From Adineta steineri (taxonomy: Eukaryota > Rotifera > Eurotatoria > Adinetida > Adinetidae), in the NCBI GenBank assembly GCA_905250115.1, contig CAJNOI010000049.1:192617-256616 (forward strand): a DNA stretch of 64,000 bases, given 5' to 3'. Shown in pieces: positions 1 through 11,976 of the stretch. Position numbers and translations under genes: made by a program. The notes under the pieces are model-generated. The model was not told the origin of the DNA. It did not search any database and saw nothing but the letters and a program-made list of their open reading frames with translations. The first letter of the stretch is position 1; each line of letters begins with the position of its first letter.

Positions 1-2855
1 TTGTAGAACTTCGAGTAGCAATGGATACAATTGATAAGGAACAGATAGCAAAAGCTTTTGAACATTTTCTAGCTACGGGTAATCTTAATTCAAAAACAAA
101 TCTTGGTTTAAGACAGGTAATAATTGAATTATTATATCGAAATCGATATAATTTTTATTTTAAGACAAGTGGTTTTTCAATTATTGCTGAACGTTTAAAT
201 ATTCTTCGATTTATATCACATTTTCGTTCTGTTCATCGTGGTGATGCATTTACGGAAACAAAAACAACATCAGTTAGAAAATTACTTCCTGAAGCATGGG
301 GTTTTCTATGTGCTGTTCATACACCTGATGGTTCTCTATGTGGTTTACTGAATCATCTATGTATGACATGTCAAGTAACACAGGAAACAGCAACGAATGC
401 ATCATTAGATGCTCTTGTTGATACATTACTTTCATATGGTATGCGACGAATACCACCACTTGATATTGATTGTTATGATGTTATTCTTGATGGACAAATT
501 GTTGGGTAATTTGTTTGAATTGTTCGTATTTTTTTTTAAATATATATACTTTATATAGATTTATTGATGATACTCGAGCATCCTTAGTTGCAGCACAACT
601 TCGTTTTGATAAAGCAACAGGAAATCGTCGTCGTTCTGGAATATCAGAACATTTAGAAATTGTTTTAATTCCAAAAGAAACTCATGGTTTATATACACTC
701 TATCCAGGTTTATTTCTTTTTTCAACACCAGCTCGATTGATTCGACCAGTAATGAATTTAATAACAAAAACAACTGAATATATTGGTACATTTGAACAAG
801 TTTATCTTGGTATTTGTATAACTCATGATGAATTCGTACCAGGAGTATAAACATTCTATTATTTATATTTGTTTTTTTTATAAATTTATTCTTACTTTTT
901 TTAGCATACAACTCATCAAGAATTAACACAATATAATTTTCTATCTATAACAGCTAGTTTAACACCATTTAGTGAATATAATCAATCACCACGTAATATG
1001 TACCAATGTCAGATGGGTAAACAAACAATGGGTACACCTACATTAGCATATAGAAAACGAAATGATAATAAATTATATTATATTACAACACCACAAGCTC
1101 CATTAATACGAACACGTGTTTATAATCAATTTGCACTTGATGATTATGCAATGGGTACAAATGCAATTGTTGCTGTACTTTCTTACACAGTAAATAAATA
1201 TAATCATATTTTAAAAGTATATAAATTATTTTATTTATATAGGGATATGATATGGAAGATGCTATGGTTATAAATAAAAGTTCTGTTGAACGAGGTTTTG
1301 CTCATGGTGCTATATATTCATCTGAAGTAAGAATTGCATTTTTCGAATAGAATTAAATATGAACTATGACTTTTTTTTTATAGCTGATTGATCTACAAGA
1401 ATTAGTGACTGATAAAATTGATCAAGGAAAACATCCACTTGTTTTTTGTAAATATGACATTTATAATTAAATAATAGAAATATATTAAAATATTCTTTTT
1501 TCTTATAGCGTTAGATACAAAAAATCCTAATTGGCGTCATTTAGATCTCGATGGTTTACCTGTTATTGGTTCAACTGTTCAACCAGATGAAGTTCTTTGT
1601 TGTTATTTAAATACATTAACACAAGAATATAAAACAATAAAATATCATAAAAAAGAACCAGCACATATCATGTCAGTTACACTCGTTGGTGATGAAGATG
1701 CAAAATTACCTAAATCAAAAGCATGGATTATGTATCGTATTATGGTAAAATCTTTGAATTCATTTATAAAGAAAAACGATAAGAAATAACTAAATACTAT
1801 CTTAAAGATCTCAGTAAAATAATAAATAATACAATAAGTAATGCTAAAGTCCATATAGACATATATTATAGTGTGAAACAATTTTATGAATGATCTGTTT
1901 AGCTTATAACTAAATTTTTTTTAATATTTATTTGTTTTTAGCGTACACCTATCATTGGTGATAAATTTTCATCACGCCATGGTCAAAAAGGTGTTTGTTC
2001 ACGTTTATATCCAACGGAAGATTTACCATTTACTGAATCTGGTCTTGTACCTGATATTATATTTAATCCACATGGTTTTCCATCTCGTATGACAATTGGT
2101 ATGTTATTAGAATTTATGGCAGGAAAATCAGCTGTACTACATGGTTTATCACATGATGGTACACCATTTCAATTTAATGATGATTATCCAGCTGTTGATT
2201 ATTATGGAAAATTATTAAAAGCTGGTTAGATATAAAGATTTTCATTATTTATATATCTATCTATCTATATAATGATATTTTTAGCTGGATTTAGTTATTA
2301 TGGGACAGAATCTATGTATAGTGGTACAACTGGTCTTCAATTTGAAGTTGATATATTTATTGGTGTTGTTTATTATCAACGTCTTCGACATTTAGTTAGT
2401 GATAAATTTCAAGTAAGAAAAAAAATGTCGAGTAGAAAAAATAGAAATAATATTTTATATATGAAAATAAGGTTCGTACAACTGGTCCAGTTGATGCATT
2501 AACTAATCAACCAGTTAAAGGTCGTCGTCGTGAAGGTGGTATACGTGTTGGAGAAATGGAACGTGATGCATTGCTTGGTCATGGTGTTGCTGGTATTCTT
2601 CTTGATCGTCTTCTTCATTGTTCAGATGAAACACGTGCATATATATGCACACGTTGTGGTTCATTATTATCATTAGTTAAAACCAAAATTGGTTATGTTT
2701 GTCGATATTGTTGTGGTTCATCATCAAATACTGTACAACGTGTTACTATACCATATGTATTACAGTATCTTACTGCTGAACTTGCTTCTGTTGGTATTAA
2801 AACACATTTTGATACACAATCCGTTGTACGAAATTTTGTTTTGTCTTCTCAGTGA
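1..2855 (+). CDS. POLR1B: RNA polymerase I second-largest subunit (RPA135/RPA2), 3' part
   Basis: This is the C-terminal part of the second-largest subunit of RNA polymerase I, the nucleolar enzyme that transcribes rRNA. The reading frame is already open at base 3, so the gene continues off the left edge. Exons are <1-116, 165-505, 559-844, 905-1189, 1243-1326, 1384-1447, 1509-1744, 1942-2224, 2285-2412 and 2472-2855; all junctions are GT-AG and keep frame. Diagnostic motifs are FLATGNL, the [17 protein letters not shown] block, [23 protein letters not shown], the catalytic-core [20 protein letters not shown], and a C-terminal zinc ribbon (CTRCG...CRYCC) just before the stop. The Pol I paralogue is favoured over Pol II or III by the wording around the lobe and by the short C-terminus ending in LSSQ. 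An A-rich tract with AATAAA-like signals follows the stop (about 2865-2885). Confidence 0.95.
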
Positions 2856-5127
2856 GATAGACATATGAAAAAAAAATAAATAAAAAAAAATGTTTTGTTT
2901 TCAAAAGCAGATTTTTTATTGATAGAGTGCGATAAATTTTCTAAATACGAATTTATTTTGAAAATTCTTTTCAAGTTAATTTATCAAACAAAGAGAACAA
3001 TAGTTTTATTTTTAATAGCGATATCGATAATTATGATTTGAGACAATGTAATAATAAAAATAGTGATCAATGAAATGAAATTTTCTATTAAAACATTTTT
3101 ATGTAAATAGAGGGGATGTCAACAAAAATGCGAGTACTCTCATGCTGTTAACGAAGAGAATAAAAGAAGTTGTTATTGCCTTGCAGAAATCAATTGATAA
3201 AATCTAGGTAAATTTTGTTGTTTTTCTCCTGCATGATTTTTATACCACATTCAGTACATAAAAGTACTATTTCAGAAGAAATAATGAATTTGAGATATGA
3301 TTGTTTGAAAGATCAACGATAATATTGTATTATTTCCGCACTTGAATCATTGTGCTTAAGTACTTAATACTGCACGCAGGAGAAAAACCTGTGGATAATA
3401 CATAAATCTGAAGTACCTGATACTCATTTGTTATTTAAGAAAAGAAAAAACATATTTTGATTTTCATCCAACAATTCTATTGTTTTCTTTGTAGTTATAT
3501 GACTTCAAATTAATTTTCAAGAAAAATAATATTATTATAATGAAACAAAATTTTTACTCTTTCCACTATTATAAAAAATGCGTTTTAAAATTATTAGTCG
3601 TGATTATAGATATATAACTTTGTATTGCAATATTCATAATAGTAAAGATTTGAACAAATATTCTCTCTAATTATACAATTTATGTTTGATTGATACTTGA
3701 AAAAAACGCGTACTTATTGATTTAATATCATAAAAAGTTATTTTGATCCTTTAATATCATTTCTTCTCGATTTTTGAATCAATGATATATTTTAAGAAAG
3801 GATCCATGGCTGCGAATAAATTCAAGTGGCATATTGTACGATAACTATTGTACATGAAAAGTCCTTCAAGGCACATTTGTTCATTCACCCGATCCAATGC
3901 ATTTTATCGGTGTTCTACAATAATTTCATGTATTTTTTAACTACCTCTTATTCTTTGTCGAGTGTTTGTATGGTATTGATTCATTTTCTACTATATATTG
4001 ACACAAAAATCGAAAGTTATTTTCATTTCATTGCACTTTATGAATTGAAGAGTAATAGAGTCATATTTATGGCATCATCATCATTATTATTATTATATAT
4101 AAATATATTGATTGCAAATCGAACTATTCTTATGGCTGTTGGATTGAGTTATACAAATATCAACTGATCATAGAAACCATAAAACTTATCTTAGAAAAAC
4201 AAATTGACTGAATATAATTAAACTTATGCCATAGAGAACTATTTGTAGAAGTTTCATTCATTTAACAACGAGTTTTACTTGAAAATATCTTTTACTGAGC
4301 TTTTATTTCTTGAAACAAGATGTTCTAAAAATATAACTTTTATATTTATTCGATTGCGCTTTATATTAAACTATATTAAAAGGTGTTATTTATAGAAATT
4401 ATGAAAAAATAATGTTATATTTTGTCACGATCGATGATTCAAAGAATATAATATGATGTAAACAAATTTAAAACATATTAGTCTTGAATCATATGTACTT
4501 AGTCATCGATATTAAAACCTATTCAATTCTTTTAATTCGCATACTATTAATAATCTTTAATGTTCCATCTAATATTTTCTTATATATACTTAATTATTCA
4601 TTGGAAAACTATATCTAGCATATCATGTATTCTTCGTTATTTATACAATGTTGTTGACAACCAATAAAACCCTCAACCCTAAATCAAAATCGTTATAAAA
4701 AGTCGATTAATTTTTATATAATATAACTAATAAAACTAAATGTACGTGTAGTTCGTTTTACATATGTATTTGTTTGTTATATTGAAAATAACTTCAAAAA
4801 ATATACCGGAGGACAGTAAAATCAGTACATACATTGATGTTACAAAGAGTACTATTTCACCTATATTCGTGATATGAATTAAAATACGCAAGAACAAAAA
4901 AAAAAAGAAATATTCATTTTAATCAAACGACGAAAAATAAATACATATATATATAATTATACAAGCAAAAAGAACGAGAAAAGAAAAATTATGGCAGTGC
5001 ACTCGACAGCCCTGATTCTATATTTTATCGAGTAAAATTATATATATATGCAAACAAAAAACAAATTTAGTATATAAACTTTGTTACGTATTGATATACA
5101 TTCATTTCATAGAACAAATTCCCTACA
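2856..5127. other. Intergenic region
   Basis: This AT-rich spacer separates the Pol I subunit from the proton ATPase. I see no exon with protein homology. A 113-codon hydrophobic frame at 3826-4167 has AT-driven composition and no splice or homology support. The last 100-200 bases before 5128 probably hold the 5' UTR of the ATPase, because a good donor (gtaagt) follows 5128. Confidence 0.6.
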
Positions 5128-8100
5128 AGTAAGTGAATCATGTTGCATTTAAGAAATTCTAATGATTATATTATTTTTAGTGAGTGATAGAGATGAAGAG
5201 CAAAAGGAATCTCGAAAAAAACATAAAGAGCGAAAACGATCTTTGAAAAAAGATGAAGAACAAGAAGAATTTTCAGAAAAAGATAATGAGCAAAAGCAAT
5301 CTTCAAAAAAACGTGTAGAGCGAATACAATCTCCAGAAAAAGACGAAAAGCGAACACAATCTCCAAACAACGATGAAGAGCAAAAGCAATCTTCGAAAAA
5401 ACATAAAGAGCGAAAACAATCCTCGAAAAAAGATGAAGAACAAGAAGAATTTCCAGAAAAAGATAATGACCAAAAACAATCATCGAAAAAACGTGCAGAG
5501 CGAATACAATCTCCGAGAAGCGACGAAGAGCAGAAGCAATCTTCTGAACAAGTTGAAAAGCGAACACAATCTCCAAACAAAGATGAAGAGCAAAAGCAAT
5601 CTTCGAAAAAACATAAAGAGCGAACACGATCTTCGAAAATAGATGAAGAGCAAGAGGAATTTCCAGAAAAAAATGAAGAGCAAAAGCAATCATCGAAAAA
5701 GCGTGCAGAACGAATAAAATCTCCAGGAAAAGATGAAGAGCATGAAGAATTTTCAACAAAAGATAATGACCAAAAGCGATCTTCGAAAAAACGTGCAGAG
5801 CGAACACAATCTCCAAGAAAAGATGAAGAGCATGAAGAATTTTCAAAAAAAGATAATGACCAAAAGCAATCATTGAAAAAGCGTGCAGAGCGAATACAAT
5901 CTCCGAGAAACGACGAAGAGCAAAAGCAATCTTCTGAGCAAGGTAAAGAGCGAACACAATCTCCAAACAAAGATGAAGAGCAAAAGCAATCTTCGAAAAA
6001 ACATAAAGAGCGAAAACAATCCTCGAAAAAAGATGAAGAACAAGAAGAATTTCCAGAAAAAGATAATGAACAAAAGCAATCTTCAAAAAAACTTACAGTG
6101 CGAATACAATCTCCGAAAAACAAAGATGAGCAAAAGCAAGCTTCGAAAAAAGATGAAGAGAAAAAAGAATCTTCAAACAAAGATGGAGAGCGAGAACAAT
6201 CTCCAGAAAAAGATGAAGAGCAAAAAGAATTTTCAAAAAAAGATGATGAGCAAAAGCAATCTTCAGAAAAAGATATAGAGCAAAAAGAATCTCCAAGAAA
6301 AGATGAAGAACAAGATCAATCTTCGAAAAAACGTGCAGAGCGAGTACAATCTCCGAGAAGTGATGAAGAGCAAAAGCAATCTTCAAAACGAAGTGCAGAG
6401 CAAAAGCAATCTCCAGGAAAAGATGAAGAGCAGAAACAGTCTTCGAAAAAACATGAAGAGAAAAAAGAATTTTCAAACAAAGATGGAGAGCAAAAGCAAT
6501 CTTCAAAACAAAATGCAGAACGAAAACAATCTCCAGGAAAAGATGAAGAGCAAAAACAATCTTCGGAAAAACATGAAGAACAAAAAAAAATTTCAAAGAA
6601 AGATGATGAGCAAAAGCACTCTTCGAAAAGACATGAAGAGAAAAAAGAATCTTCAGACAAAGATGGAGACCAAAAGCAGTCTTCAAAGAAAGGTGCAGAT
6701 CGAAAACAGTCTCCAAGAAAAGATGAAAATAACAAAGAAACAAGAATTAATATGCCACCACCATCACCACCTGACGGAGATTGGAAGACACTTGATGTTG
6801 AAGATTTATATGATAAAGACAAATGTGATTTAAATAGATATGAATTAGATACTGTTTATAAGCTACTTGAGTAAGTATAATTATGCACTATAACATGTAA
6901 ATCATATTATATAAATATTTAGATCTTCACCAAAAGGTCTTACCGATGAACAAGTTAAAGAACGTACCGAAAAAGTAAATATTCTCTCATTTTAATACAA
7001 ACATAAAGAAAGTTTTGATTTTTGAAATTTTTTTAGTTTGGTGAAAATAAAATCGAACAAAAAGAACGACATCCAGTTCTTCAATTTCTTCTTTTTATGT
7101 GGAATCCTCTTTCTTGGTAACATAATCTTATTTCTGACAATATCATATGAGTATAAATAATATATTTTTTCAGGGTAATGGAAGCTGCTGCTATTGTTGC
7201 TATTGCTTTGAGTAATGGTGGTGGTGAACCACCTGACTGGCCTGATTTTGTTGGTATTCTTTTACTTCTTTTCATCAATGCTACAATTGGTTATATTGAA
7301 AAATATCGAGCAGGTAATGCTGTTAAAGCATTAATGGCTTCATTAGCACCTGAATGTCGCGTCAAACGTAATAATGCATCTTGGACAACAATTGAAGCTA
7401 GTCAATTGGTACCTGGAGATATTGTTGCTATTAAATTAGGCAATATAATACCAGCTGATGCTCGAATTATTTCATCACCAGGTGGAGTTATTTCAATTGA
7501 TCAAGCAGCATTAACTGGTGAATCATTACCAGTTACAAAAGAAGTAGGTGATATTGTACTTTCATCAACAACATGTAAACAAGGTGAATGTGAAGCAATA
7601 ATTGTAGCAACTGGATTAAATACCCAATTTGGTCATGCAGCTCAAATGGTTGGTGGAGCAAAAGATGAAATGGGTCATTTACAAAAAATTTTAGCTAAAA
7701 TTGGCAATTTTTGTATGATTGGTATTGTAATTTTTATTATTGCTGAAATTTTTGTTATGTATGTTGGATATAAATATAGTTATCGCCGTGGTATTAATAA
7801 TATATTAGTTTTACTTATTGGAGGATTACCTATTGCAATGTAAGTAATAATTTATAAAAGTAAAATGAAAACGAAAAATATTTATTCTTATGTTTCTATT
7901 TTAGGCCAACAGTTTTATCAGTAACACTTGCTATTGGTGCGAAACAATTATCTGATCGTAAAGCAATTGTAACACGTTTTACAGCTATTGAAGAACTTGC
8001 TGCTGTAACTATTCTTTGTTCAGATAAAACTGGTACATTAACACTTAATAAACTAATTATTGATAAAGAAACAATTGTTAAATATACTGATATTGAACAA

Positions 8101-10037
8101 GATGATATTATTCGATATGCTGCTTATGCCAGTAATCGAGAAAATCCTGATGCAATGTATGTATACTTCTCAAATAAATGATCACAATTTAACTTATTTG
8201 ATGATATTATTTTAGTGATACATGTGTATTAGAATCATATGGTAAAGCTGATTCGATAGATGATTCTATTACAGTTAAGTCATTTATTCCTTTTGATCCA
8301 ACAACAAAACGAACTGAAATAACTTATCAAGATAAATCTGATTCAAAAACTTATCGAGTATCAAAAGGTATGCCAGATGCAATTCTACGTTTATGTAAAA
8401 CAACTGAACATGCTGATAAAGTACGAAAAGATGTTAATGAATTTGCTCGTCGAGGATTACGTGGCTTAGCTGTTGCTTTATCTCATGGAGATGAAAATTT
8501 TCAATTAATTGGACTTTTACCAATACTTGATCCACCAAGAGATGATACAGCTGAAACAATTAAAAGAGCACTTGAATTAGGTGTTCGAGTAAAAATGATT
8601 ACTGGTGATCAATTAGAAATTGCAAAGGAAACTGGACGTCGTTTAGGTATGGGTGATACAATGTACGTATATGAAGATTTAATAAATGACAAAAGCGAAT
8701 CATCAAAGGATGAAGATGAAATTAATAAAACTATTCTTGATGCTGATGGATTTGCTAGTGTATTTCCAGAGCATAAATTTGAAATTGTGAAAAGACTTCA
8801 AGATATGGGTCATATGGTTGCTATGACTGGTAAATTTTTTCATTCTATTATTCTCTACAATATGTTTTTTTTTATTTAAAGGTGATGGAGTAAACGATGC
8901 TCCGGCATTATCTAGAGCTAATGTTGGTGTTGCTGTATCAGATGCAAGTGATGCAGCCCGTTCAGCTGCTGCGATAGTATTAACTGAACCAGGTCTTTCA
9001 GTTATTATTGATGCTATACTTGGTTCTCGACAAATTTTTGCTCGTATGACGAGTTATGCTATTTATACATGTTCAGTTACTATTCGTATAATTGTTGGAT
9101 TTGCTTTACTTATTTTTATATACCGTTATGATTTTCCACCATTTATGATATTAATCATGGCTATATTAAATGATGGCACAATAATGACAATATCAAAAGA
9201 TCGTGTTGAACCATCACCAACACCAAATGAATGGCGTTTAAAACAAGTATTTATATCAGCTATTGTTTATGGTCTTTATTTATCGGCATCAACCGTTGTT
9301 TTCTTTGCAATTGCTGTTGATACAAGTTTTTTTCAAGATCATTTTGGTGTCGAGTCTATAGAACAAACATCTGATGGAGGTTACTCACATCAGCATCTTC
9401 ATGCAATGATTTATTTGCAAGTATCATCGATTAGTCAAGGTCTAATATTCATAACACGTTCACGTGGTTTCTGTTTTACAGAAAGACCAACAATATTATT
9501 AATTGCTGCATTTGTTTTAACACAATTAATTACAACATTTATTGCCGTTTATGCTGATTGGGGTTTTACAGATATACGTGGTTGTGGATGGAGTTGGGCA
9601 GGTCAATCATCATTTTTTTATTCAAAATTAAAAAAATGAATTGTTTTTTATTTTTATTTTTAGGCATTATTTGGGTTTATAATATTATTTGGTATATTCC
9701 ATTAGATTATATTAAATTTGGTCTTCAAGCTGTATTTCATCGTAGTTTACATGCTGTAAAACCATTTGAACATATACGTCTTCGTCTTCTTGCATCGAAA
9801 CAAGCAAAAGGAACTGTTATACCATCAGATTTAATTGAAAAAATTATTATTGATCGTCGTGAACATTTACGGCAATCGCAACGACAAGAACCACTTGCTA
9901 CTAAACCAGCAACATATATGACAACAAAGTTAGATCAATTTACACAAACTGGATCTTCATTTTATTCACCTTATACAGACACACTTTCATTTTTAAGAAA
10001 ACAAAATCCACTTTTAAAATCTGTATCATTAGATTAA
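5128..10037 (+). CDS. P3A-type plasma-membrane H+-ATPase with a 51-copy decapeptide N-terminal tail
   Basis: This is a P-type proton pump of the plant/fungal/protist P3A class; it exports H+ at the expense of ATP. Exons are 5128 (single A), 5181-6870, 6923-6974, 7037-7116, 7174-7839, 7905-8156, 8216-8829, 8882-9601 and 9664-10037, giving about 1482 residues against roughly 900-950 for the family. Residues 5-514 are the periodic tail (separate entry). The pump follows: a cation-ATPase N-terminal segment, NPLSWVMEAAA in M1, LTGES in the actuator domain, [19 protein letters not shown] in M4, the phosphorylation motif [29 protein letters not shown], and [18 protein letters not shown] in M6, which contains the proton-site Asp of plant pumps. 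The C-terminus lacks the plant 14-3-3 site. An internal ATG at 5162 is in frame but lies inside the predicted first intron; splicing creates a better start. AATAAA signals lie near 10091-10101. Animals normally lack P3A pumps, so horizontal origin is inferred. Confidence 0.93.
5192..6721 (+). repeat. 51 tandem 30-bp units encoding a decapeptide repeat
   Basis: There are fifty-one consecutive 10-residue units with no insertion or deletion. The commonest units are [40 protein letters not shown] and [10 protein letters not shown]. Each has an acidic or charged head and a Ser-Lys tail, and many carry Ser-Pro, a proline-directed kinase site. Larger blocks of 5-6 units recur (for example [10 protein letters not shown], then DNxQKQSSKK, then RAERIQSP), showing higher-order duplication. 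The encoded tail is about 510 residues, strongly hydrophilic and presumably disordered, and it is fused in frame to the H+-ATPase. Long open frames also occur on the other frames and on the opposite strand, as expected of a 30-bp periodic sequence. Confidence 0.95.
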
Positions 10038-10526
10038 TTTTTCACATTTTTTGGTCTACTGATGTGTGTATACTTCTTTTAGTTTTGCAAATAAATAAAA
10101 TACTTGTAATTATATATCTATTATTTTCACTTGATAACATCCTTTGAACTTCTATTAAAATTCATTAATTAATTTAATCGGAGTATATATAATGCATGTT
10201 GTATAGTGACATCCCGGATATAAAATATTATTCGCGCTCACCTATTGGTTGTCGCATCTTGCAACAATCATAGTCGTCAGATCGATTATACTGTTAAGAA
10301 AAAATATTCTTTAAAAAAAATTATATTTATGTTTTTTAAAAATAAAATATCATTTTTATTCAAAATTATATTATTAATATAATATAATCTTTTTTATTTC
10401 CCATACATAGTTGTATATTTAATGACATGAGTATGTGTCATCATATCAATTATCAGATGAGAATATATTATTAATGAATATCTTGTTATTTTTTTTCATT
10501 AGATTATACTAATTTACAACAAAAAA
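10038..10526. other. Intergenic region
   Basis: This AT-rich spacer holds the 3' UTR of the ATPase, with AATAAA-like signals near 10091-10101, and probably the promoter and 5' UTR of the BTB gene. A possible acceptor (tttcattag) lies just upstream of 10527. I see nothing else. Confidence 0.6.
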
Positions 10527-11976
10527 ATGGATGATGATTTTCTTGCTGAACATGTATTACCTTTAATGAATCTTCCTAATCCTTCCGCAGATATATCACT
10601 TGATGAACTTATTGATTCAACTAATAATAATGTTCATCATACATTATTATCAACAACAGTTGAAACCGGTGTAGAAATTACATTAAATGCAACAAATGAA
10701 CATGTTGAATCAACTAGTAAATATTTTAATAATCCATTCTTATCCGATATTCGTCTACGTGTTGGAACAAATAGTTATTATGCACATAAATTTATCTTGG
10801 CTAAATCAAGTGATGTCTTAGCTACACTTCTTTATTCACATCATTGGACATCAGCAGAAGCAGAAATAATACTTGAAGAACAAGATGAATGTCATGGTGA
10901 TGTTTTTGAAAAGTAAAATCATATCTATAATCATTCATATAAATCTATACATCTTTTATTCAATAGATTTCTTAAATTTTTTTATACAGCAAAAGTAACA
11001 CTTCATGAAACAAGTGTTATTGGTTTATTATATCTTGCCGATAAATATAATGTACAATCGTATGTATTTAGATCGAAAATATAAAATTTTGAATTGAATT
11101 TTGTTTGCATTTTAGTTTACGAAATTTATGTGCACAATTTATGATGCTTAAAGCAAAACCACCTAATGTTCGTAATAGTATTAATTGGTATTCAATAGCA
11201 AAACAATTTTCTCTTGATGATTTACGTGATGTTTGTATGAAAACTGTTGCATGGAATGTTGAATATCTTTTATCGAATANNNNNNNNNNNNNNNNNNNNN
11301 NNNNNNNNNNNNNNNNNNNNNNNNNNNNNNNNNNNNNNNNNNNNNNNNNNNNNNNNNNNNNNNNNNNNNNNNNNNNNNNGAACAACTATGTAAGTGAAAA
11401 AACTACTAAGGCAATGAGTATAGTAGCGTGGAGAAACTGCAGACAAAAAACAACACTACTTGCACGTGTACCTGTCATAACTCGATTATTTTTTAAAACT
11501 CTTAACTACCTTTTTTAGACGTGTAGACCACTATCCGTTGTGCCCGTCTGAAGAAAAAAATAGGAAAACATCCGAAAAATGACCGAGTAATGATATCTAT
11601 ACAAGTATAAAGAGTGATTTTTTTTCTCGGTAGTTTCACACTGTACTCAACTTAATGATGTCAAAACACTTTAAAAATGTATTACGAGAGAGAGAGAAAC
11701 TATATTTTTTTATTTCTTCCCTTAGTTTGATAGAATCGAAGGAAATTTCTTTCAGTGCATTAAGGTGACTAACTAAATAGAAATTAATAGCTGATTATTT
11801 CCATATTAGTACGTGCTGATATTTTAGGCATTAATTCAGGGATAGAAAATATTTATTCTGCATTTGCACCAAATTCACCAGGTCCAATAAAATATTTATA
11901 TAGATCAATATATTTATCGGTTTTTTTGACATCATTGACAACAATTTTCAGTGTTATACTGTTTGGTATAAATTGA
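10527..11976 (+). CDS. BTB/POZ-BACK domain protein, interrupted by an assembly gap
   Basis: Exons are 10527-10912, 10967-11059 and 11116 to the gap at 11280. A probable exon tail GAACAACTAT lies at 11380-11389, directly followed by donor gtaagtg, and a probable last exon is 11828-11976. A Ser/Asn-rich N-terminus is followed by a BTB fold (NPFLSDIRLRV, YYAHKFILAKSSDVLATLL, then FLKFFYTAKVTLHETSVIGL and LLYLADKYNV) and the start of a BACK region. This resembles the BTBD17/galectin-3-binding-protein type of BTB protein. Such proteins act as dimerisation or adaptor modules, but the role here is unknown. The last exon encodes KYLYRSIYLSVFLTSLTTIF plus a few residues, a plausible C-terminal membrane helix; joining it to the BTB part is inference, since the middle is missing. 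Phase is compatible (one base left over before the acceptor). Confidence 0.75.
11280..11379. other. Assembly gap of 100 N
   Basis: A run of exactly 100 N, typical of a scaffold placeholder of unknown true size. It removes part of the BTB protein coding sequence. Confidence 0.99.

Noticed and set aside
561..929. 122-codon minus-strand frame
   Set aside because: It lies antisense to two coding exons of POLR1B and mirrors their codons.
3826..4167. 113-codon hydrophobic plus-strand frame
   Set aside because: AT-driven composition, no recognisable domain, no splice signals or flanking exons.
5149..6743. Long open frames on the minus strand and other plus frames across the ATPase repeat (up to about 343 codons)
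   Set aside because: A 30-bp periodic sequence rich in A/G has no stops in several frames. These frames are low-complexity mirrors with no splice context. The plus frame that joins the ATPase is the real one.
11068..11518. Frames spanning the first N run on both strands
   Set aside because: They cross the gap only because N is read as any residue. True continuity is unknown.
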